Assembly (NCBI GenBank): GCA_964344485.1 | Contig: CAYFNF010000004.1 | Span: 72,591 to 136,590 of the forward strand | DNA from: CAYFNF01 sp964344485 | Lineage (GTDB): Bacteria > Patescibacteriota > Patescibacteriia > UBA9570 > XYC2-FULL-38-9 | Direction of reading: 5' to 3' | DNA length: 64,000 nucleotides | Part shown: positions 58,885 to 64,000 of the stretch, piece after piece | Position numbering within the stretch: the first letter of the stretch is position 1 | Layout of the letters: every line of letters starts with the position of its first letter | Position numbers and translations under genes: made by a program | Notes under the pieces: generated by a model | Databases searched by the model: none | Told to the model about the DNA's origin: nothing | The model's input: only the letters and a program-made list of their open reading frames with translations

Positions 58885-59100
58885 TTACGAGTTTGGCATA
58901 AAAGAAAAGGCTGTTAACAACCAGACCGGTACGCAGATGACGAGTATAATAATACAGATAATCAGAGGGAGCCAATACAGCTTCTTTTTTCTGATAGCCT
59001 GCACAAGCAAGATGATTATGCTCATGAAAGCACCGACACTACCAATAATAATACCAAGGGACGCTAGGGAATACAGCGCTCCTGTAAGTAGGGTAGGCAT
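58885..59100 (-). CDS. Small two-TM membrane protein
   Basis: 71 residues, mostly two TM helices (SLASLGIIIGSVGAFMSIII and YWLPLIICIIILVICVPVWLL) joined by a basic RKKK turn. Unknown family; size and style match other small CPR membrane proteins. Confidence 0.55.
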   Translation of the reverse strand: MPTLLTGALYSLASLGIIIGSVGAFMSIIILLVQAIRKKKLYWLPLIICIIILVICVPVWLLTAFSFMPNS

Positions 59101-59123
59101 ATATGTATTTCAATAATTGTATG

Positions 59124-59197
59124 TCGGGGCGGTGAGACTCGAACTCACGATCTCTCGGTCCCAAACCGAACGCCTTAAGCCACTAGGCCACGCCCCG
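59124..59197 (-). tRNA. tRNA-Pro (anticodon TGG)
   Basis: Acceptor CGGGGCG/CGCCCCG, anticodon stem TTCGG/CCGAG around TTTGGGA, T-arm GTGAG-TTCGAGT-CTCAC. Confidence 0.93.
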
Positions 59198-59372
59198 TTG
59201 CGTGACAACTCTTGTTTAGAGCAGCAATAATAGTAGCATATACTAAAAAAAAATCAATACCAACACTCGAAAATAGCGTAGTTGCATATTCGCGTGTTTC
59301 ATGTAAGGATCATAGTAGAATTCAGCGTAAAAAAACATGTATATAATTGAGCCGACACGTAATACTACATAG

Positions 59373-60716
59373 ATGAGCAGAAAGCCACCAACAGGACCAC
59401 CAGATTCAGGACCACGTCCAGCGACACGCCGTGTGGAGACAGTTCCTGCTGCCACGCCACCTGCTGCAGACGATGGCCAAGTACCTGACGATGAGGCTCT
59501 AACGGACCCAGCAGTGGTAACAGTTGAGGATCCAACACCAGAACGTCGTCGTCCATTACATGAACGACTTGCACCCATTGTTTCTGTATATTTTCCAGAG
59601 ACAGGTGAGCCGCGGGATGCTGGATACAATGCGGAGGTATCTCAAGAGTATTCAGATGACTACAGTGAAAGCGCAGCGCTGTCTCGAAAAAAGCGCATTC
59701 CCGATGCTGCGCTTCAACCAATTCAATACGAACGATATATTCAATATCAGCAGGAGTTGCAGCGACGGTACTTTGCAATCAAAGCTGACCCGAAACAAAG
59801 AGAGCAGGCAAAGAGACTATTACAGAGAATGGATAGACCGATACTGACGCTAGTTGAATGGACAGACAGTGAAACAGAGCGTATAAAGCGATATACCGCA
59901 GCGCAGGAACGCATGCGTGATCGTATTAATGAAGATGTGGTACATATTGGGAAAGGGTGTCATGTAGTGTGTGATGGGACCACGAATGAAAATAGGAACG
60001 TCAGCGGGTTAATGGGAGAAGCAGTAGCCATGGCAGCACAAGACGTTGCCGATGCAATATTAGATACTAACCCACCTCCTTCAGATGAGGTGATTCAGTC
60101 CCGCATGAGATCAATTATCCCCACCGCGCGCCTTGGGTTACTGAAGGCGCTACAAGGCAATGAGTTATTTCGCGCGATTGAGGGACAGTACAATAGAGCA
60201 CGAGACTTTGCAACAACGGTCGAGGTAGTTATTCAAGTACCGTGGCTACACCGCGCCTATGTTCTGCACGTAGGGGACTCGCGTACATACCATATCCCGT
60301 TAATAGATCAATCCGGGCAAGGTGCACAGCTGGTACATGCACCGCATTCCCACTTTGACAGCGGGCGTAACCGAACGGTTACCTCTTCGGTTGCGAGCCT
60401 TGATCTAGCAACAGCATCACAAGTGGACATCACCGCAGTAGAGTTTCGACTTGGAGATAGATTAGTGAGTATAAGCGACGGAGGGTTTGCTGCGTATGAT
60501 GCACTGCAGCCACGGAATCCGCAACTGTTTCCTTATGAGGCCTCGCTTCTGAACTATTCAAGAAGCTCTGATGATTGCATGGGCTTGGCCCGGCGAGTCC
60601 AGACTGTGGGGCAGCAATGCCAGGACAACATTGGAAGATGGGATGATGGCGCAGTTGCTGTAACTGAAGTAGATTTTGACGTGCTAGCTCAATTAGATCA
60701 CCTAAAGAAAAACTAG
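59373..60716 (+). CDS. PP2C-like protein phosphatase
   Basis: 447 residues: a Pro/Ala-rich, probably disordered N-terminus (about 1-90), a basic helical linker (QYQQELQRRYFAIKADPKQR), then a PP2C domain (about 190-435) with VCDGTTNENRN (metal Asp), YVLHVGDSRTYHI, LVSISDGGF and DDGAVAV. The first metal motif is altered from DGxGG. It should remove Ser/Thr phosphate, though no kinase gene is nearby. Confidence 0.78.
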   Translation: MSRKPPTGPPDSGPRPATRRVETVPAATPPAADDGQVPDDEALTDPAVVTVEDPTPERRRPLHERLAPIVSVYFPETGEPRDAGYNAEVSQEYSDDYSESAALSRKKRIPDAALQPIQYERYIQYQQELQRRYFAIKADPKQREQAKRLLQRMDRPILTLVEWTDSETERIKRYTAAQERMRDRINEDVVHIGKGCHVVCDGTTNENRNVSGLMGEAVAMAAQDVADAILDTNPPPSDEVIQSRMRSIIPTARLGLLKALQGNELFRAIEGQYNRARDFATTVEVVIQVPWLHRAYVLHVGDSRTYHIPLIDQSGQGAQLVHAPHSHFDSGRNRTVTSSVASLDLATASQVDITAVEFRLGDRLVSISDGGFAAYDALQPRNPQLFPYEASLLNYSRSSDDCMGLARRVQTVGQQCQDNIGRWDDGAVAVTEVDFDVLAQLDHLKKN

Positions 60717-60738
60717 GCCGTTTGCCTAGCTTGTTTTG

Positions 60739-60810
60739 TGCCGGGGGGCAGGATTGAACTGCCGACACCGAGATTTTCAGTCCCGTGCTCTACCACTGAG
60801 CTACCCCGGC
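60739..60810 (-). tRNA. tRNA-Phe (anticodon GAA)
   Basis: Acceptor GCCGGGG/CCCCGGC, anticodon stem CGGGA/TCTCG around CTGAAAA, T-arm GGCAG-TTCAATC-CTGCC. Confidence 0.93.
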
Positions 60811-60864
60811 AAATTGAAATTGCCAAATAATAATACGGAATAATGACCCGCTCGTCAAGACCTG

Positions 60865-61074
60865 TTACGGTTTTGATTGTTCGGATGCCATGATGAACCA
60901 CGCTACCAGATATCCTAGGACACCAGGGAAGAATCCAGTGAGGATAACAAAACACGCGAACAGCACGCGGACCATGGTGACATCCACTTCTAGGAACTCT
61001 GCAAAACCAGCACAAACACCCGCAAGCATTTTGTTCTGTGATAACTTCAGTTTTTTTGGTTTCTTAGTAGCCAT
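60865..61074 (-). CDS. PspC-domain protein
   Basis: 69 residues: basic N-terminus, KMLAGVCAGFAEFLEVD and a hydrophobic helix VRVLFACFVILTGFFPGVLG, the standard PspC core. PspC senses membrane stress in the phage-shock response in other bacteria; no pspA is in the window. The 2-TM gene upstream ends one base before its start. Confidence 0.88.
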   Translation of the reverse strand: MATKKPKKLKLSQNKMLAGVCAGFAEFLEVDVTMVRVLFACFVILTGFFPGVLGYLVAWFIMASEQSKP

Positions 61075-61075
61075 A

Positions 61076-61327
61076 TTATATTAATGCGTTAATAATGGAG
61101 ACAGCGATCTGCCATAAAATTAGAACCACAATCATCACCAACAAGGATAATCCGAAGAGAACAGCGAACCGTTCAGTATAACGGAAGGTGCGTTCGTCTT
61201 CTGCTTGTCTGAGTGCTTCAACAATTGCAGCAACGATAATTCCTGGGAAGCTTAATACCACTGCAATAGCAGAAAGAAGTGAAAGCGCACCGAATCCCCA
61301 GTGTATGACGTTTAATAGAATCTCCAT
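61076..61327 (-). CDS. Small two-TM membrane protein beside PspC
   Basis: 83 residues with TM segments GALSLLSAIAVVLSFPGII and FAVLFGLSLLVMIVVLILW separated by a charged loop (RQAEDERTFRYTER). No family recognised. It is co-transcribed with the PspC gene (one-base gap), so a joint role in envelope stress is plausible. Confidence 0.6.
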   Translation of the reverse strand: MEILLNVIHWGFGALSLLSAIAVVLSFPGIIVAAIVEALRQAEDERTFRYTERFAVLFGLSLLVMIVVLILWQIAVSIINALI

Positions 61328-61343
61328 GTTTGGATTATTAGTG

Positions 61344-61417
61344 TGGGCATGCGTGGACTTGAACCACGGACCTCTTCATTATCAGTGAAGTGCTCTAACC
61401 AGCTGAGCTACATGCCC
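61344..61417 (-). tRNA. tRNA-Ile (anticodon GAT)
   Basis: Acceptor GGGCATG/CATGCCC, anticodon stem CTTCA/TGAAG around CTGATAA, T-arm CGTGG-TTCAAGT-CCACG. Confidence 0.93.
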
Positions 61418-61561
61418 ATATATATGCAAGATATGTGATAAGTGCACGAATCATCCTACCAAATAGGGTTGTTTTTGTAAAGAGATGCAGGGTAGTATGG
61501 AGCGTGGAACATTGGGTGTAAGAGCGTGGAACATTTTTTGCTAATCTTACTGCAAAAACCC

Positions 61562-61590
61562 TTGACAAAGTATTAAAAATGCGCTACTAT
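61562..61590 (+). promoter_or_regulatory. C11 promoter
   Basis: TTGACA, 17-base spacer, TACTAT. GAGGAGG follows at 61608-61614. Confidence 0.78.
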
Positions 61591-61596
61591 ATTCGG

Positions 61597-61730
61597 TTGT
61601 TTTTATTGAGGAGGCACTCTACTATTCGGCAAACGCCACGGTTACCTGAGTCACCGATACAAAGTACTTGGAAACACCGGTTTCGGGTTCTCCCACGTTT
61701 GTGGGGTTTAGGACTTGAGTCCGGTGTTTT
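61597..61730 (+). ncRNA. C11 short transcript without clear ORF
   Basis: Promoter, GAGGAGG and terminator are all present, but no ATG, GTG or TTG lies at proper distance from the ribosome-binding site. The only matching frame starts with ATT (61624) and would run through the terminator to 61734. The 3' end forms AAACACCGG/CCGGTGTTT (61672-61680 with 61721-61729) enclosing CCCAC-GTTT-GTGGG. A small RNA or a decayed cassette is more likely than a 36-residue peptide. Confidence 0.5.
61672..61730 (+). terminator. C11 terminal hairpin
   Basis: 9-bp outer stem AAACACCGG/CCGGTGTTT with an inner hairpin, followed by TTTT. Confidence 0.65.
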
Positions 61731-61806
61731 ATAAATTTGATCATACTCTTCAGCGAGGTTAATAAAGTGCGCTGCAGAGTGTGACCACAAACCGCCATCT
61801 CTCTAA

Positions 61807-61880
61807 TCGTTCAAGTGTATTGACTTCAAGGTCAGGGCCTGGCAATTTCGCTTCGCTCTGGACTTGAACCAACGCATGAG
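61807..61880 (+). repeat. C12 5' flank: 74-base block identical in C13
   Basis: The block is identical at 62605-62678. It contains TTGACT (possible -35) and a 13-base hairpin TTCAAGGTCAGGG/CTCTGGACTTGAA (61825-61837 with 61856-61868, one mismatch, GU pairs) just before the ribosome-binding region GAGGAAGAG. Confidence 0.9.
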
Positions 61881-61896
61881 GACGAGGAAGAGAGTC

Positions 61897-62433
61897 ATGA
61901 TCAAGAGCAGACAAGAGACCTTTGGAATCCTGCTGGAATTGGGCATCCCGCTCGAGCGACTGCAGGGAGGAAGACTGGATCTTGATGGAGTATATCTGGC
62001 TGGAAAGGACCTGCGCTCTCTGAGGTTGACTCGCGCTGATCTGCGGGGAGCAAACCTGGAGGGTGCTGATCTGCATGAAGCCGACCTGTTCGAGGCAGAC
62101 CTTCGTGGCGCGCGACTCAAGGGAGCTGATCTGCGGGGAGCGTATCTTGCAGGAGCTGATCTGCGCAATGCGAATCTGGAAGATGCAAACTTCTGGAGCG
62201 CAAGGCTGGTTGGAGCAGACCTTCGAGAAACGGATTTGCTTGGGACCAACATCGGTGACACGGATATTGCAGGAGCGAACCTCAAGGACGCTCTCTACGG
62301 CGCTGAGACGCTCTACCTCTGTCGAGGTGTCAGCAAGGCAGTGGGCGCACCTGGTACCTACGCTGATGTTTGCGCATACCGTCGAGAACATCCAGAACTC
62401 TGGGTGCTCGCTGAACGCGGAGGTGAGTCGTAA
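61897..62433 (+). CDS. C12 product: pentapeptide-repeat protein
   Basis: 178 residues from ATG 61897 (upstream ATGs lie before GAGGAAGAG). About 20 consecutive A(D/N)LxG-type pentapeptides (RADLRGANLEGADLHEADLF, GADLRGAYLAGADLRNANL) give a right-handed quadrilateral beta-helix; the C-terminal part carries LYLCRGVSKAVG and a helical end. Some such proteins mimic DNA and protect gyrase (Qnr, MfpA), but no specific role can be read here. A second pentapeptide gene, strongly diverged, sits in C13 between the same flanks. Confidence 0.85.
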   Translation: MIKSRQETFGILLELGIPLERLQGGRLDLDGVYLAGKDLRSLRLTRADLRGANLEGADLHEADLFEADLRGARLKGADLRGAYLAGADLRNANLEDANFWSARLVGADLRETDLLGTNIGDTDIAGANLKDALYGAETLYLCRGVSKAVGAPGTYADVCAYRREHPELWVLAERGGES

Positions 62434-62442
62434 TAAACGGCG

Positions 62443-62510
62443 GTCACACAACCGAGGGGAGCTCGCACCGGGCGAGCAGCTGCTGGCACAACCACGTCAG
62501 CAGTCCCCTC
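62443..62510 (+). ncRNA. C12 3' structured element (three-way junction)
   Basis: GAGGGGA (62454-62460)/TCCCCTC (62504-62510) closes two hairpins, GCTCGC/GCGAGC and CTGCTGG/TCAGCAG. The 68-base block matches 63285-63352 at 64 positions, and the stem changes keep pairing. There is no T7 tail. Confidence 0.75.
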
Positions 62511-62604
62511 CGGACCTTTTGTTTAAAAACAATGTTTCGTCATAGTCTAGAGTGTATATATCCATATGCATTACAGAGTGTGACGACAATCGCCACCTCT
62601 CTAC

Positions 62605-62678
62605 TCGTTCAAGTGTATTGACTTCAAGGTCAGGGCCTGGCAATTTCGCTTCGCTCTGGACTTGAACCAACGCATGAG
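62605..62678 (+). repeat. C13 5' flank: identical to 61807-61880
   Basis: Same promoter-like element and leader hairpin as C12, with no base change in 74 positions. Confidence 0.9.
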
Positions 62679-62694
62679 AATGAGGAAGAGAACC

Positions 62695-63255
62695 ATGGAC
62701 CGTGCACAGACCAAGGCAAGGCTGATGGAGGCAGGAGTTGATTCAGCGCGTTTGAGCAGCTACCCGTGGGACCTGAGGGGGCTCACGCTGCGTGAGCAGG
62801 ACTTGCGAGGAGCACAGCTCGATCAAGACCTGTTGGAGGGCGTGCGCTTGATCGGTTGCAATCTGGAAAACGCAAATTTGAGAAGTGCGAACATGGACAG
62901 GGCGTGGATTGGAGACTCGCAATTGAGTTATGCAGAGCTGTCACATGCGCGGTTGGTCCGTGCGAGCTTGTCCAATGTCACGCTGACCGGTGCGCGTCTG
63001 AACGATGCGATCATGTGTGACAGTGTGATGTTCAGGGTTGCCATGCTTGGCGTTGACTTGCGTGATGCTGACTTGAGTGATGCATTCCTGCAAGAGATGC
63101 GTCTGAAAGGAACGCGGGTCGGTGGCGCATGCTTCCGTGGTGTTCAGATCAAGCCCGAAGAACTGGCAGAAGCACTTGACCTCGACTGCATGATTAGCGC
63201 AGAGCACCTCTGGGCTGCCCTCGAGGAGCTTCGTACCGCTGGGAAGAGCACTTAG
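62695..63255 (+). CDS. C13 product: diverged pentapeptide-repeat protein
   Basis: 186 residues from ATG 62695. Pentapeptide-like spacing is clear but less regular than in C12 (LRGLTLREQDLRGAQLDQDL, NLENANLRSANMDRA, LTGARLNDAIM, VDLRDADLSDAFL); the C-terminal 40 residues are helical (KPEELAEALDLDCM). Protein similarity to the C12 product is limited to the repeat pattern, although the surrounding DNA is nearly the same. Confidence 0.8.
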   Translation: MDRAQTKARLMEAGVDSARLSSYPWDLRGLTLREQDLRGAQLDQDLLEGVRLIGCNLENANLRSANMDRAWIGDSQLSYAELSHARLVRASLSNVTLTGARLNDAIMCDSVMFRVAMLGVDLRDADLSDAFLQEMRLKGTRVGGACFRGVQIKPEELAEALDLDCMISAEHLWAALEELRTAGKST

Positions 63256-63284
63256 TATGTAGCCCATGCTCTGCAGGAGGGGTA

Positions 63285-63352
63285 GTCACACAACCGAGGG
63301 GAGCTCGCATCGGGCGAGCAGCTGTTGACACAACGACGTCAGCAGTCCCCTC
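63285..63352 (+). ncRNA. C13 3' structured element (three-way junction)
   Basis: Copy of 62443-62510. The second hairpin reads CTGTTGA/TCAGCAG, where C-to-T and G-to-A changes preserve pairing (G-U and A-U). Confidence 0.75.
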
Positions 63353-63402
63353 GACGGATTTTCTTGCGTAGAGGAATGACATTCATCTATGAAAGAAAGT
63401 AA

Positions 63403-63428
63403 AAACCCCTCAATGAAAGGGGTTTTTT
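63403..63428 (+). terminator. Terminator after C13
   Basis: AAAACCCCT/AGGGGTTTT stem with six T. Confidence 0.85.
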
Positions 63429-63459
63429 ATTTATCCAAATATACGTTAAATGTTGAAAG

Positions 63460-63492
63460 AAAAAAAGAACGAGCATATTGTTTGGCCTGCTC
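63460..63492 (-). terminator. C14 terminator
   Basis: On the minus strand GAGCA/TGCTC around a 12-base loop, then GTTC... with seven T. Confidence 0.6.
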
Positions 63493-63527
63493 AGGGCACA
63501 GTCGTCGTCGACGTCAGGTCTTGCTGT

Positions 63528-63680
63528 CTAGCAGCAGCGGCACAGGGCGTTGCCGTTGTTGCCTTCGCCGCATTCGCAGCAGCGACCTCCGGAGCAGCAC
63601 AGGGCTGCGATGCACAGCATGACGATCAGGACGATGATCAGGGCGACGTGGCCCTGACGACGACGGACTTCGCGCTTCAT
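63528..63680 (-). CDS. C14 product: 50-residue Cys-rich membrane peptide
   Basis: Starts at ATG 63680 (MKREVRRRQG) with AAGGTG upstream. A TM helix (HVALIIVLIVMLCIAALCC) is followed by a Cys/Gly-rich end with CCEC and a final CRCC, nine Cys in all. The layout resembles short cysteine-rich transmembrane peptides known mostly in eukaryotes, though this may be convergence. The mRNA starts with a 15-base hairpin. An ORF of 91 codons in the same frame begins too far upstream. Confidence 0.6.
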   Translation of the reverse strand: MKREVRRRQGHVALIIVLIVMLCIAALCCSGGRCCECGEGNNGNALCRCC

Positions 63681-63709
63681 GGAGCACCTTGTCTCTCGCG
63701 CATGAGTCG

Positions 63710-63803
63710 GTTCACGCGCGCAAAACCAGCTAGGAGTAGTTAGCTTTGCGCGAGTGAACACAAAAAGACTAGACAGCATATAGTAAAAAAGTGAAATTGT
63801 CAA
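63710..63803 (-). promoter_or_regulatory. C14 promoter and long 5' hairpin
   Basis: TTGACA (63803-63798), about 15-base spacer, TATATG. GTTCACTCGCGCAAA (63759-63745) pairs with TTTGCGCGCGTGAAC (63724-63710) with one mismatch; AGCTA/TAGCT lies inside. Confidence 0.65.
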
Positions 63804-63817
63804 GCAGGCATACTATC

Positions 63818-63844
63818 AAAAAACCCCACAATATGGGGTTTTCG
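63818..63844 (-). terminator. Terminator downstream of 16S rRNA
   Basis: AAAACCCCATATTGTGGGG plus T run on the minus strand, about 120 bases after the 16S 3' end. Confidence 0.82.
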
Positions 63845-63964
63845 TTTGACTTCTGAATACACGATAGAACCGCAATTTCCTATGTGTCAGTGCGAATGCA
63901 CTACACATTACGACCAAGTATACAATGAACGTGAGTTGTTCATCGTTTATTTTTATCTCCCTAG

Positions 63965-64000
63965 AAAGGAGGTGATCCACCCACAGCTTCCGCTACAGGT
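63965..64000 (-). rRNA. 16S rRNA, 3' end (partial)
   Basis: The minus strand reads GTGGGTGGATCACCTCCTTT, the universal 16S 3' end with the anti-Shine-Dalgarno CCTCC. The gene continues beyond the window. A terminator follows instead of a 23S gene. Confidence 0.92.

Noticed and set aside
61624..61734. 36-codon ATT-initiated ORF in C11
   Set aside because: It would extend through the terminal hairpin and has no protein-like character, so I treat the unit as non-coding.
4592..63803. Integron cassettes with attC sites as explanation for the G+C-rich units
   Set aside because: I found no RYYYAAC/GTTRRRY core pairs at cassette borders and no integrase; units carry their own promoters and lie on both strands.
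4592..63803. Assembly contamination by a high-G+C organism
   Set aside because: Fourteen separate short pieces ending precisely at transcription signals between native genes are not what chimeric joins produce.
1..64000. Alternative genetic code with UGA as glycine
   Set aside because: TGA acts as the stop in several genes (nfo, C8, C9), and reading through would not extend conserved domains.
1..64000. CRISPR array or insertion sequence
   Set aside because: No regularly spaced repeats with spacers and no transposase-like ORF are visible.

Overview
The window looks like the chromosome of a Candidate Phyla Radiation (Patescibacteria, Parcubacteria-like) bacterium. This is an inference from the small compact genes, single-copy tRNAs scattered between them, large surface proteins with beta-helix and Ig/FN3-like modules, a lysine-rich NusA tail, TrmB-type regulators, an AMMECR1-MEMO-radical SAM operon and the 3' end of a 16S rRNA gene at the right edge. 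TGA is used as a normal stop, so the UGA-recoding CPR lineages are excluded. Two parS-like 16-bp palindromes near the left end suggest the window is not far from the replication origin.

Layout, native part (moderate G+C, mostly without Shine-Dalgarno sequences): 1-4512, an insertion bounded by duplicated tRNA-Val/NUDIX sequence, then NUDIX, parS, tRNA-Ala, a Cys-rich mini-protein and a TrmB regulator; 5282-10725, a giant surface protein; 11398-13494, CorC and a B3/4 protein; 13586-18587, trxA, gdhA, pckA and aspC, an amino-acid to phosphoenolpyruvate route; 18683-22795, RHH-nucleotidyltransferase, rnhB, methyltransferase, yraN and a second Ig surface protein; 24713-29593, nusA, hppA and tig; 30441-33796, nfo, MBL hydrolase, inositol-phosphatase-like and dimethylargininase-like genes; 33973-35845, a beta-propeller protein and a second TrmB; 37649-41711, a lipoprotein, an unknown protein and two HAD proteins, one fused to an acyltransferase; 43810-51539, unknown genes, Nif3, folA, thyA and a GCS2-like ligase; 51770-53353, a NicO metal transporter; 54058-58246, a six-gene AmmeMemoRadiSam operon; 58341-61327, small membrane proteins and a PP2C phosphatase. 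Nine intact tRNAs are present (Val, Ala, Leu, Gly x2, Cys, Pro, Phe, Ile), plus one decayed tRNA-Val.

Strikingly different are fourteen short G+C-rich transcription units, called here C1 to C14, lying only between native genes: C1 4592-5278, C2 about 11000-11324, C3 15284-15874, C4 and C5 22894-24580 (minus strand), C6 29627-30387 (minus), C7 and C8 35907-37581, C9 41775-43749, C10 53376-54023, C11 to C13 61562-63360, and C14 63460-63803 (minus). Most share one architecture: a sigma70-like promoter (often TTGACA/TTGACT), a hairpin early in the 5' UTR, a strong GGAGG ribosome-binding site, one ORF of G+C-rich codons with no family I recognise (exceptions: a class III nucleotide cyclase in C9, pentapeptide repeats in C12 and C13), and a hairpin followed by exactly seven T. 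C12 and C13 have nearly identical 5' and 3' flanks around quite different coding sequences. Taken together this looks like a family of self-contained expression cassettes accumulated from outside; no mobility enzyme is visible in the window.

How the genes work together: gdhA, aspC and pckA link glutamate and aspartate to phosphoenolpyruvate. hppA couples pyrophosphate to ion pumping. folA and thyA make dTMP. nfo and rnhB serve DNA repair. Much of the rest is surface biology: beta-helix, Ig, propeller and lipoproteins, joined by secreted or membrane-bound cassette products.
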